19,548 nucleotides of DNA, taken from assembly GCA_022578965.1 (NCBI GenBank), contig MU400945.1, positions 1-19,548 of the forward strand, given 5' to 3'. The stretch is from Xylaria sp. FL1777 (lineage: Eukaryota > Ascomycota > Sordariomycetes > Xylariales > Xylariaceae). This document shows positions 9,901 through 18,553 of the stretch, piece by piece (position 1 is the stretch's first letter; each line of letters opens with the position of its first letter). The notes beneath the pieces were generated by a model that was given only the letters and a program-made list of their open reading frames with translations, made no database searches and was not told where the DNA came from. The position numbers and the translations under genes are program-made.

Positions 9901-10300
9901 ACTACTTAATTTATAAAAAAAAAAAAAACTAAAAATAAATGCTTTAAATAGTATAATTATAAAAATTTTAAAACAACTAAAAAACAACAAAAAATAGCAC
10001 TTAGTAGCTTATTATTTTAAAGCATTACAAAACGTAGCATTATAATACTTTATATATAATAAAGAACTGCTTATAATTATTATAGCACTTAAAAAATAAG
10101 AACTATTTTTTATAGAAATTATAAAGCTAATTAAGATTTATTTAAATTATTAAAACTTAACAAAATTTATAATTATATAAGAAATTATTAAACAACATAA
10201 AAATTAAATAGTTTTTTTTTTTAAGTTTAATTTTAAAATATATTATATTAAAAGAAAAAAAAACATTTAAGCAAACATACTTAGTTAATAAAGTTAAAAA
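9901..10300 (+). pseudogene. Degenerate RNase H of element B
   Basis: RNase H removes the RNA strand during reverse transcription. At about 10013-10290 the frame reads AYYFKALQNVAL, IYNKELLIIIIALKK, then IKIYLNY-x-NLTKF, FKFNFKIYYIKRKKNI and QANILS. These line up with Ty3/Gypsy 'YFS.KL..AE..Y...DKELLAIV.AL..W', 'I.TDHKNL.YF' and 'F.I.Y..GK.N..ADALSR'. The Asp of TDH is now Asn (10132-10170 region) and the Trp codons are stops. Confidence 0.85.
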
Positions 10301-11630
10301 AGATTTAAAGTTCTAAAAGAAAACATTTAAGTATTATATTTTTAAAAAAATAAAAGCTTAAAAATTAAAGTTATACTTAAAAACTTTATAAATATATAGC
10401 TATAATAAGCTTATAACTTAAAAAAGTTAGCATAATTATAAAAATACAAAAAATTAAAAAATAATAAGCTAATATATAAATATAAAGTTTACTTACTGGA
10501 ATTTTTATAAAACAAGTTTATTAAGAAATTTTATAAATATTTATTATATAAATACTAAAAAGCAACAAAAATAGTCCAATAATTATAAAAAAAGTACAAT
10601 TTTTTAAAACTATAAAATATAGTTAAATTTATTATAAAAAAATGTAATATTTATAATAAAGCTAAAGCAGCTTAATATAAGCTTTATAAACTGCTATAAC
10701 TTATATAAATACTTAAATAAGCATAGTATATTATTGCTTAAAATTTTATTATAGCATTATTTCTATTAATTAATTTAGTTATAAAAGTATAATACAATAG
10801 AATATAAGTTATTATTAATAGATTTATTAAATATGCTTACTTTTTACTATTTAAAAAAAATATAATAACTAAATAACTTATATATGCTTTTATATGCTAA
10901 TATTTAAATAAATATAAGCTACTAAAAAAGATTATTTTAAACTAAAATAAATTGTTTACTTTTAAGTTTAAAACTAGCTTTTTTAAACTTATTAGTATTA
11001 AACTAAAGTTTTTAACTGTTTATTACTTATAAACAAATAAACAAACAAAAAAACTAAACTAAATATTAAAATAATATTTATAGAGTTATATTAACTATTA
11101 ATAAAACAATTAAGTAAAACTATTATTAATAGCATAAATTTTATATAATATATTAATAAACGAAAATATAAACATATTTTTACATAAAGCTGTTTATAAA
11201 TAGCAAGCAACTATTAAAAAACAAAAAAAAACATTAATAAAAGCACCTGTTATTTTAATTATAGTACTTTAAGTAAAAACTATTGCAATAAAAATTAAAA
11301 CGCTATAAACTAAACTATAATTATACTTTTAATTTTTATAACAATAAATGTTAATATATTATAACAAAAAATAAACTAAAGAATTAACCTTTAAAAAAAG
11401 AAATAAAGTTTACTTGCTATAACAAAAATAAAATATAAACATTAATATTTTTTAAATTAAAACAAAACAACTAAGCAATAAATTAAAATTTAAAAAACTT
11501 AGCTTTTTTAAAATTAAAGAAGTTATTTTACTTACTAACTATAAACTATTATTACTAAAAAATATATAAATTTATTTTATTTTTTATATTTTTTTACTAG
11601 AATTAATACTTATTAAAATATTTATTAAAA
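10301..11630 (+). pseudogene. Degenerate integrase of element B
   Basis: Integrase inserts the DNA copy into the genome. The HHCC zinc domain is followed by KKCNIYNKAKAA (Cys codon at 10643) and YKLYKLL, matching 'C..C...K......YG.L'. The core reads NFIIALFLL at about 10742 (family WDFI..LP, first catalytic Asp now Asn), VIINRFIKYAYFLLFK ('VIVDR.TKYAHFIP') and NKLFTFKF (second Asp region). Near 11400-11610 ELTFKKRNKVYLL, KLSFFKIKEVILLTNYKLLL and FLLELI match 'GD.VYLL..N...', 'LG.F.I...I....Y.L.LP' and 'VSLLEP' at the C-terminal GPY/F module. Many stops. Confidence 0.87.
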
Positions 11631-11639
11631 TATAACTAA

Positions 11640-11865
11640 AAATAAAAACAAATTAAAACGTTTATAAAGTTAAAAGTATACTAAATTTTTGTTAAAACAA
11701 TAATAACTTAAAGTATTTTATTAAATAAAAAAAATACTTATATGCTAATAATACTTAAAAACTTAAAAAATACTTAAAGACTACTAAAGTAGTTATAAGT
11801 TAGTTTTACTGCTAACATTTTAACTGCTTAAAACCAAAAAAAAAAAGTTAACTTTAAAAAAAACG
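11640..11865 (+). pseudogene. Degenerate chromodomain at the Pol C-terminus of element B
   Basis: The frame reads N-V-Y-K-V-K-S-I-L, then LKYFIK-x-KKYLY, NT-x-KLKKYLKTTKVVIS. This fits the chromodomain pattern '(E)YEVE.IL', '.YLVKWKGY', 'NTWEP..NL....ELI.EF'. The two Trp codons of the domain (VKW, TWEP) are stops, as G-to-A change of TGG predicts. In chromoviruses this domain guides integration to marked chromatin, for example H3K9-methylated heterochromatin. It directly follows integrase and ends Pol. Confidence 0.85.
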
Positions 11866-11876
11866 CTTAAAAAATT

Positions 11877-12320
11877 CTAATTAAACTTAAACAAAGCAGC
11901 TTATGTTGCTTTAGCTTGCTTTTTTTATTGTTTTTGCTTTTTTACTAGCGCTTTTTGTTCTTGTTTAATGCGCTTTATTTTGTTTAGTTTATTTAAGAAT
12001 TAAAGCTTTTGCTAAACTATTTTAATATTTTTTGTTTTTAAAAAACGTTTTTGTATATAAAGCTAAGCTAACTTGCTTAAAACAAAATTAAAGCTATTTT
12101 AAGCTCGTTTTAATTCCTTTTAAACTAAAAGTAGCTATTACTTTATTTGCTTTTTTTTTTTTTTAAAACAACAGTATTTAAAAACTATATTATTAATTAA
12201 GTTAATTAAAACTTTTAATTTGTTGTAAAAGCAACTAGCGCGTATACATTTAAAACAATAAAACATATTATTTGTTATTTTGCACGTTAATAATTAATTA
12301 AAGCAGCAAAAGCAAAGCAT
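11877..12320 (-). pseudogene. Antisense degenerate ORF: six-Cys zinc cluster plus coiled-coil-like segment
   Basis: Minus-strand frame from an ATG at 12320 to TAG at 11877, 148 codons including the stop, with about nine internal stops, all TAA/TAG. All six Cys of a Zn2Cys6-like cluster are kept: C-x2-C-x6-C-x8-C-x2-C-x4-C, first Cys 12314-12312, last about 12233. After a linker with two adjacent Cys come Lys-rich and heptad-like segments: KELKRA, LSKLA.LYIQKRFLKTKNIKIV, FLNKLNKIKRIKQEQKALVKKQKQ. This resembles, from memory, ascomycete hypothetical proteins with a zinc cluster followed by a coiled coil ending 'E.V.RGL.SLDEL...E..E'. Function is unknown; DNA or chromatin binding is only a guess. 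It may extend upstream of 12320. Confidence 0.6.
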
Positions 12321-12476
12321 AATTTTATAACTAGTAAAATTAATAAAAAAAACAAAAACAAGTTTTTGCTTTATTTTAAATAAGCAGTTAGTTTTTTTAA
12401 TACGTTTTAATATTATAATATATAAAAGAAAAAAAAAAAAAGAATACTTATAAAAAATTGTTAAAACAACAATTTT
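12321..12476. other. Spacer before the 3' LTR of element B
   Basis: A+T-rich sequence between the antisense frame and the polypurine tract. The minus-strand frame stays readable for another 30 codons or so (12321-~12360), which may be the true N-terminus of the antisense ORF or its 5' leader. Nothing else is recognised. Confidence 0.4.
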
Positions 12477-12492
12477 AAAAAAAAGGAAATAA
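12477..12492 (+). other. Polypurine tract of element B
   Basis: aaaaaaaaggaaataa directly abuts the TG of the 3' LTR. A purine run at this place primes plus-strand DNA synthesis. Its position confirms that B is oriented on the plus strand. Confidence 0.75.
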
Positions 12493-12985
12493 TGTTACAA
12501 AATTAGTACAAAAGTAGCTTTTAAAGCAGCTTAATATTTTTATATATACTTTATACTTTTTTTTTACTAGCTAAAACTAAAATTACGTAATAACTTATTT
12601 AGCTTATTAAGCTTACAGTAATTTAAAGTTTATTAAGCTTACAATAATTTAAAGCTTACTAAGCTTACAGTAATTTAGTGCTTATTAAACTTGCAGTAAT
12701 TTAAAAAAAATTACTACTTTTTTTACTTTTCCTTTGTTTATATAATTATATATTTTTTGTATTTAGTTATTTACTTAGTTCTAGTTTTTTAGCTATTAAT
12801 TTTTTATAACTGCTAAGCATTAATATACTTATTATTTTTAATCCTTTAAAACTTTTATTAATGCATAGTAATAAAAGTACTCTAAAAACTTTCCTAACGG
12901 ACTACCGTTAAGAATTTTATTATTACTTGCAAATCAAGACCTTAAAAGCAAACCTGTTATATTAATATATAATAAGTCCGTTATA
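12493..12985 (+). repeat. 3' LTR of element B
   Basis: 493 bp, starting TGTTACAAAATTAG and ending gtccgttata. It is paired with 5287-5780 and contains the 26-bp array at 12608-12711. Its last ~130 bases keep far more G+C (cctaacggactaccg) than the same part of the 5' LTR, whereas its first part is more mutated than the 5' LTR. Confidence 0.93.
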
Positions 12986-12990
12986 AGATC
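12986..12990. repeat. Target-site duplication of element B, right copy (AGATC)
   Basis: Exact copy of 5282-5286 directly after the terminal TA of the 3' LTR. Confidence 0.93.
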
Positions 12991-13850
12991 TTATTAGTTA
13001 ATAATTAACAAAAAATAAAACTTAATTTACATAAGTATTTTTTAAGTTATAAAAACATAAAAGTATTTAATAATACATATAATAAACTTTATAAAATAAA
13101 ACGTATAAAATAAATAAATAAACTTATACTATTTACGTACTTTATATTTATTATATAATAAAAAGTAAACAAAGTAAATAAAGGCTAAATAGTTATTAAT
13201 TTTTAATAATTAAACAAGGTTGCTATACTAAATAGTTATTTTTTACTTTTATAAAGCAAAATAATAGCTAGTTTGCTAAACAAACAATATATTACTTACA
13301 TTAATATAACTAGGTTTTTTTATTAGTTTTTTGTTTACTTAAATTATTAAAATAAGTTTACTATAATTAGTTTGCATAAAATAAAAAGGTTTAATATAGC
13401 ATTAATAAGGTTTTATAATTTATTAAGCTATATATAAAAGTTTATAAATAAGTTGTTTTATTAATACTTAAACTTTTATTATTATTTTATTAATAACATT
13501 ATTATTTACTTTAATACTTTTAAAGAATATATAAAGTACTTAAATATAATCTTTAGTTTTTTTAAAGCATATAATATTGCTATAGCTTTACAAAAGTTGT
13601 TTATTAAATATTTGTTAGTTAAGTTGCTAAGTTTTTAAATAAACGCTTTAGAACTAATTAATACTACTAATTATATGTAAGCATTTAAACAGCTTGCTTT
13701 TTTAAAGAATTTATAAGCTTTAAAACAATATTTAAAAGCTAGTTCTTTTTTAAAAAACTTGATTTCTTACTATGTATAGCTAGCTTAACTTTTACAAAAC
13801 TGCAAAACTAAACTATTAGCTAAAAAGCGTAAAAAAAATAAAGTAATAAA
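12991..13850 (+). pseudogene. Degenerate reverse transcriptase of element A, continued after B
   Basis: The frame continues that of 5286. It reads KRIK-x-INKLILFTYFIFII ('G.ME.T...TPFS.PVFVV'), IVINF and LNKVAILNSYFLLL ('VVDIRGLN...L.DAYPLPL'), then YINIT-RFFY at about 13297-13320, where the first catalytic Asp is now AAT (13303-13305). The YxDD box at 13486-13497 reads F-I-N-N, followed by IIIYFNTFKEYIKYLNIIFSLF-like sequence, matching 'FVDDI.IFS.T.EEHL.HL..VF'. KYLLVKLLSF-x-INAL ('GYPSV.LLG..VDALGL') and KQYLKASSFLKNLISYY ('L..YLG..G.LR..IPYYA') follow. This wording differs from B RT, so it is another Ty3/Gypsy lineage. Confidence 0.88.
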
Positions 13851-14560
13851 TAGAAACTTTAAATGCTGCAAGCATTATATTTGTATAACAAACTATAATT
13901 TTATTTCTGTTATACTTAAATTTTTTTGCGCAGTATAAAACGCGATTTGTTTAAAAACTACTTTGCATTATTATAATTTTAAAAAATAATTGTTTATATA
14001 AGTTAATAGCTTTAAAAAACAAAGATTTAAAATAATAGTATTTTATATTAAAAAGAGGTACAAATAAATACTAAAGACTTATATTTTTTAATACAGGTAA
14101 AACTAGTAATGTACTTAAATAAATGTTTTTTGAAGGCCGAAGTATAATATAGTTTTTTAGAGTTAAAGGTTGCTTGTTTTGTTTAAGCTATTAAAAAATT
14201 GCATATTATAGTATACTTAAACAAGCGTTTTATTATAATATTAACTAATTATAACATTAGCATAAATATAGTAAACAAAATAACTTTAAATATATTTATT
14301 ATTAACTATTTAAATATATAACTAGTAAACTTGTTAGTATACTTTTTATAATATAAGTACTAAATATATTATTTGCTTAGTTAGTTTAATTATATATTTA
14401 ACGCTTTTAGCTAATTTAAAGCAGTATAAAACGCTATAAAAAATAGCGTAATTAAGCGATTTAATAAACTAGCAGTATTAAATATTATATAGTACATTAA
14501 CAAAAAATGCAACACTATATAAAACGTTATTAAGCATACTAGCAAAGCAATAATAAATAA
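13851..14560 (+). pseudogene. Degenerate RNase H of element A
   Basis: Starts after the NCKTKLL ('.RKT.LL') end of RT. VNSFKKQRFKIIVFYIK at about 14002 fits 'VDASK.RGFG.MVYH.K', first catalytic Asp now Asn. After a one-base frame change near 14090, VMYLNKCFLKAEV and LELKVACFV-x-AIKKL match 'P..YLSK.L..AE..Y...ELEVACLVWA.KKLR'; the catalytic Glu codon GAG survives at 14159-14161. ILTNYNI (about 14238-14258) fits 'VLTDH.A'. 'NYIFNAFS' at about 14393-14416 fits '..VPDALSRL'. Trp and Gln codons are stops. Confidence 0.86.
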
Positions 14561-15860
14561 TAAATAAAAAAGAGATTTTAAGCTAGCTTATAATATAAAC
14601 CTTAAGTATTGCAAAATTATAAAAAAGCTATACATTAAGAAATAACAAAGTACTAACAAAAACATTAAAGTTTTTTTTAAGTTTGGCTATTTTTTTTATA
14701 TTTATAATAATCTTATTTATAGCATATATATAAAAAAGTAATGCTTGTGCGTATTATATAGCATAGTTTAATAAGTGTTAAAGTTAATATACAATAAAAA
14801 AAATTACGCAAAACTTAAACGCATAATAAAGAACTTTTAAGAATATTTTATATATTATAAGTTATAGCTAATTAAAAAATATATAAAATGCTATTCAGGT
14901 TACAAATTTAATAAAACGAATTAATAATAAAAAGTAAGCAGTTTATAACTAATATGCTTTAAAAACGTATTGTTTATGTAAACAATTATAATTAACTTTA
15001 TTTTAGCATTATTACACGTGTTTTTAGCAAATATTTTATAGCAACTAAAAAGAAAGTTATATTATAATTATTATAATTGCATAATAAGCATAACTTATTA
15101 TTTATTTAAACGAAGTATGCTTATTTCTAAAAATAAAAAATATATAGCTAAAAACTAAGCTAACGTTTTAATAAAGCAATTAATATTAAACAACTAAAGA
15201 ATTTTTTAAAGAATTATGTTTAATTAAAATAAAAAGTTTATATTTAAATTTTAAAAAAGCTTATAAAAAGCATTTAGCACTAAACTACTTATAACAACAA
15301 TATATTATTTCTAAAGTAATAATATATTAAAAAAAAAAAACTAAACAATAAAAATTTTTATTTGTTTTTATAACTTTACTAAGCTAAAGTTTAACTAGTT
15401 AAAATTAATATTTAGTTTATAATAGAATTTAAATTTTGCAAGATTTTAAGCAATATAATTTATGCTATATAAACAACTGTTTAGCTTTAAATTACTTAGC
15501 TTATTAAATATTATTATTAAATAAATTAATAAACGATTATTTAAGCAAATGTAAAGCATTAAAAATTACTTAAAATAAAACGCTAGGTTTGCTATAAACT
15601 TTGTAGTAGCTAAAGCAAAATGTTGTTTTAACTGCATGCATTATGCATTAAAATTTACTTTTAGCAATAAAGTATTACTGCAATTATATAACAAGTATTA
15701 TTTGCTAAACAAGCTATTACGTAAATATTTATAATAACAAGCTAGTTTTTAAAAAGTAAAGCATAAAATAAGTAACTTAGCTTACAAATTAGACTTTTTA
15801 TTTTACTACTGTATTTATTTCGTAATATTTATTGCTTACTTATAACTAGCTAAAAAAAAA
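14561..15860 (+). pseudogene. Degenerate integrase of element A
   Basis: Following 'GYFFYIYNNLIYSIYI' (KPGYPF...GLIY) comes CLCVLYSIV ('RLCIP..L'), then KYIKCYSGYKFNKTN, the C..C half of the zinc domain with the second Cys now Tyr. The core shows TIIINFILAL near 14982 ('TI.IDFI.ALP', Asp now Asn at 14994-14996), MFN-x-NKKFIFKF near 15216 ('ISDRD.KF.S.F'), and a TTYYFQSNN-like to N-x-TIKIFI region near 15290-15360 ('TAYHPQ.DG..ERKNQT.EI..R'). Downstream LNF..FQAIQF and FAVAKAK.CFN match 'WNLN.......P.E' and 'A.AKAKR.YD', and the VLL-x-LYNKYYL block fits '(D)KV.LRLH.GYHLP'. Many stops and at least one frame change. Confidence 0.8.
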
Positions 15861-16450
15861 AATAATCTATTTAAGCAAACAGCGCTACTTTTAAGCCTAA
15901 TAAAAGCTAATTAATACTTTAACTTAAATAAAGAAAAAAAAGTGTACAAAATAAAAGTTGTTATATAATATTGCTTTAACTGCAAAAAAAATAAATATAA
16001 ATATTTAGTTAAATAAAAAAGCTAAAGTTATAAGCATAATTAATAAATAACTATGTTTAAGTTATGCTACTTTAAAAAGCTAATTAATAAGTATTAAAAA
16101 AAAAAAAAGAGCAAACTTTGTAACCGAGCTACTTTTAAGCTTAAGAATGCTAATAAGCTTAATAACGTTAATATAACTAAATTTAAGCTTTGTAAGCAAA
16201 AAAAACTACATAAAGTAAAGTTTAATGTTATAAGCTTTTTTTTAATAAAGGAAATATTAACAAAAATATTACTTTAAACACCTATAAAAGTATTAATAAC
16301 TAATAATATTATGTTTGCTAATAAATTAGTTAAGCTAGAAATATTATTTAAGGATATATTTGCTTTTAAGCAAATAAAACAGCATAAAACAGTTAAAAAA
16401 GCAATGCTTGTATTATTAATTAAACTTTTAAAAAAGAATACTAATATAAG
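15861..16450 (+). pseudogene. Degenerate chromodomain and polar tail of element A
   Basis: A single frame runs from about 15890 to the E insertion with few stops. At about 15942-16100 it reads VYKIKVVI-x-YCFNCKKNKYKYLVK-x-KS-x-SYKHN-x-x-I. This fits a chromodomain: '(E)VE.I..HR...K.KYLVKWKG....HN.W.' with both Trp codons turned to stops and Arg codons to Cys or Tyr. A basic stretch (KKKKSKLCNRATFK) and a long Lys/Thr/Pro-like tail follow from 16110. Alternatively the C-x2-C at 15972-15983 could suggest a zinc finger, but the YLVK and SYKHN context favours the chromodomain. The tail is interrupted by E at 16450 and resumes at 18554. Confidence 0.72.
16446..16450. repeat. Target-site duplication of element E, left copy (ATAAG/TAAG)
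   Basis: taag at 16447-16450 precedes the LTR and recurs at 18550-18553; with one more base, ataag at 16446-16450 and 18549-18553. Whether the duplication is 4 or 5 bp depends on where the LTR ends (…ta or …t). Confidence 0.75.
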
Positions 16451-16729
16451 TGTTATAACGTTGTAATTTTGCGGTGAAGTATAGTATTAACTAAAAATAT
16501 ACCTTAATTATTAGCTAAAGAAGTAAAAGTAGTTTAGCTAGCTAAGTTATAGCGTAGACCTTTTTTTAGTGGGCTAAATTTAGTGAGGCTACACTAGGTT
16601 TAATAAAGTAGTTAATAAGCTGCTTACTTAGCAATAAGGTTGCAGTTATTATATTACTTATATACTAATTATACAATATTTATAATATATGTATAGCTTA
16701 TAGCTCTTATAAGCTATAAAGCGTAATTA
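16451..16729 (-). repeat. LTR of element E, left copy (3' LTR if minus strand)
   Basis: Starts TGTTATAACG on the plus strand and ends gcgtaatta. It aligns to 18271-18549 without gaps and differs by transitions only. The TG...(C/T)A ends are typical of LTRs. Confidence 0.87.
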
Positions 16730-16739
16730 CCTTTTTTAA
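16730..16739 (-). other. Polypurine tract candidate of element E
   Basis: On the minus strand ttaaaaaagg abuts the LTR. This is the main sequence argument for the minus orientation of E; the opposite end has a weaker purine run (aaggag at 18257-18262) set about 8 bases from the LTR. Confidence 0.5.
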
Positions 16740-16839
16740 TTTTTGTTTATTATATAATTTGTATAGTTATAAGAAATTTCCATAAGGGTTATTGCTTTAA
16801 TTCTTTTTATTGCAGTAAAATTTAACATAATTTTTATAT

Positions 16840-17304
16840 AGCAATAATATATAGACTTTTATTTAGTAGGCTAATAATTTATACTTTTTATATTTGTTGC
16901 GCTAATAATGCTTTAAACGCTTTTTTTTAGTAGAATTAGCTGCTATTTGTTTTTTTAGTGTTTAAATAGTTACAATAATTAAAAGCATAAAAAATCTAGC
17001 TAGCATAAAAGGTTACTTAACGCGTTTAACTTAGTTAAGTTTTAATGACTTAATATTTATAGGTGTAGTACTTGCTGTACTACTTATATTTATATGCGTT
17101 AGCTTATATTTATTTTTATAGCTATTATTTAGCTAAAGTAATAGCTTGACAAATTTATTATAATTGTTTAGAATAACTTTACGGTTTTTTAACTTAGCTT
17201 GTAGCTTAAAAAATAACGCAGCATATAGCTTTTATATGCAAAAAGCGTTTAATTAAGTAAAAGTACTTACGTTTTAGCTATTTTTTTCTTAATTTATAAA
17301 AAAC
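16840..17304 (-). pseudogene. Degenerate Gln-rich, coiled-coil-like ORF of element E
   Basis: Minus-strand frame of about 155 codons whose stops are almost all TAA or TAG and sit where Gln would fit a helical pattern. It reads KRFLHIKAICCVIF, then ICQAITLAK-x-x-L-x-K-x-I-x-ANAYKYK, later VIKT-x-LS-x-TR-x-VTFYAS and NYLNTKKTNSS. With x as Gln the middle becomes a Gln/Leu heptad-like segment. It is the only coherent frame in E and could be a gag-like or captured product. I do not recognise the family. The start is unknown, and the right-hand border is where the frame stops being convincing. Confidence 0.4.
17065..17083. other. Perfect 7-bp hairpin
   Basis: gtagtac, loop ttgct, gtactac inside E, within or next to its degenerate frame. 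It could form an RNA hairpin on either strand. No function is asserted. Confidence 0.4.
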
Positions 17305-18270
17305 GTATATATTAAGTTAATATTTTTTATATTTATAGCTTTTAGCTTATGTAACGCTTGTGTAATTTTGTTTAAGTTATAGTATATATGTTGTAAGGCT
17401 TTTGTAATTTTCGAGAAGTTTTATTTAGTTTTATTTATAGCAAATAACTGTAAGCATACAATTTGTTGTACTTTTTAATCGAAACGGCCGTATACGTATA
17501 TAAACTTTGCTTTTGCTAACTTAATTGCTTTACTATTAATGTTAAGTTTATTTTTTAATATAAAAAGCTATATATTAAACTTAGCTAAACTAATTAACAA
17601 AGGGGGGTCTAGTAGTATAAAACAAGGCTTGCAGGTTAAAAAAGCAGCTATGTTAGCATTTTAAGTAGCTTAAAGCTTTATTACTTTAGCAGCATAAGTA
17701 GCTTTTAACTGTTTAATTTAGTGGGTAAAAGCTTTATAAAAGTGTTAGTAAGTTGCAGTAAAAGTGTTATAAAAATGTTATACTGCAGCTTATATTAAGC
17801 TTTAGATTTATTAAAGGGTTAAACTTTTAGCTATAGTTTTAAATATACTATATAATAAAAACAATAGCAATTAAAGTATAAAATAAGGGTATATATATAA
17901 AAAGGTATATGCAGTATATAATAGGTTTGTTTAATAAAAAGCAAATAAAAAAAAAAGAAGCAGTTTAACGAAGGGCAAACCTAGTGAAAAACTTCGGGCA
18001 AAGCACTAAACAAGTATGCAAAAACAACTTTGTATGCAAATTAAAGCTGTTTTTGTTGTAAGTTTGTTTTATAAAAGCTTTATGCTAGTGTTAAAACAAA
18101 AAGTTTGTAACAAGGTGTTTATTAAAAAGCAAACAAAAAGAAAAAATACTAGTACAAGCGCGGAATACTTCTAGTTGTATATAAAATGTACTAAAAAACA
18201 GGTATTTTTAGTTATAGCTAGCGTAAATACAAGATTTAGCTACTAGTAGCTTTTTTAAGGAGCTAATAAT
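17305..18270 (-). other. Long internal leader of element E, no gene recognised
   Basis: About 970 bp between the right LTR and the coding frame (reading the minus strand). It is relatively rich in G+C and contains islands such as acggccgtatac (17484-17495) and ggggggtc (17602-17609), plus an imperfect stem (18019-18028 with 18046-18055). Next to the LTR the minus strand reads attattagctcc, in which TATTAGC could be a mutated TGG-type primer-binding site. No protein motif was found. Confidence 0.4.
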
Positions 18271-18549
18271 TATTATAACGTTGTAATCCTGCAGTAAAAT
18301 ATAATATTAACTAGAAATATACTTTAATTATTAGCTAAAGAAATAAAGATAGTTTAACTAGCTAAGTTATAGCGTAAACCTTTTTTTAGTAAGCTAAATC
18401 TAGTAAAGCTACACTAAGTTTAATAAAGTGGTTAATGAGCTGCTTACTTAGTAATAAGGTTGTAGCCATTACATTACTTACATATTAATTATATAATATT
18501 TATAATATACGTATAGCTTGTAGCCCTTATAGGCCATGAAGCGTAACTA
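18271..18549 (-). repeat. LTR of element E, right copy (5' LTR if minus strand)
   Basis: Second 279-bp copy. Its plus-strand start is TATTATAACG (TG mutated to TA) and its end is gcgtaacta, followed by taag. Confidence 0.87.
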
Positions 18550-18553
18550 TAAG

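Larger units (their letters stand above)
5287..12985 (+). mobile_element. Element B: complete, mutated Ty3/Gypsy chromovirus
   Basis: This is a 7699-bp LTR retrotransposon with 494- and 493-bp LTRs beginning TGTTA and ending in TATA (ancestral TACA likely), flanked by AGATC on both sides. Internal order is Gag, protease, RT, RNase H, integrase, chromodomain, which is the Ty3/Gypsy order, and the C-terminal chromodomain marks it as a chromovirus. An extra antisense frame lies between the chromodomain and the 3' LTR, and a polypurine tract precedes the 3' LTR. All frames carry many stops, so it is immobile. It is inserted in the RT domain of element A; C is an inverted second copy and D an RT fragment of the same family. 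Confidence 0.92.
16451..18549 (-). mobile_element. Element E: small non-autonomous LTR element
   Basis: 279-bp direct repeats at 16451-16729 and 18271-18549 enclose 1541 bp of internal DNA, with a matching 4-5-bp duplication outside. No RT, RNase H or integrase wording is present on either strand. Orientation is judged minus: on that strand a purine run (ttaaaaaagg) lies directly before the LTR ending the element, at 16739-16730, and the only coherent coding frame (17304 to ~16840) is also minus. It sits in the tail reading frame of A and adds a multiple of three bases. It keeps many more C, G and CpG-containing words (e.g. ggggggtc, acggccg, gcgcgg) than A or B, suggesting younger age or weaker mutation. 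Confidence 0.8.

Noticed and set aside
15972..16080. Zn2Cys6 cluster in the tail of A (C-x2-C followed by more Cys)
   Set aside because: The surrounding words YLVK-x-K and SYKHN fit a chromodomain, with the Cys codons explained as mutated Arg (CGT to TGT).
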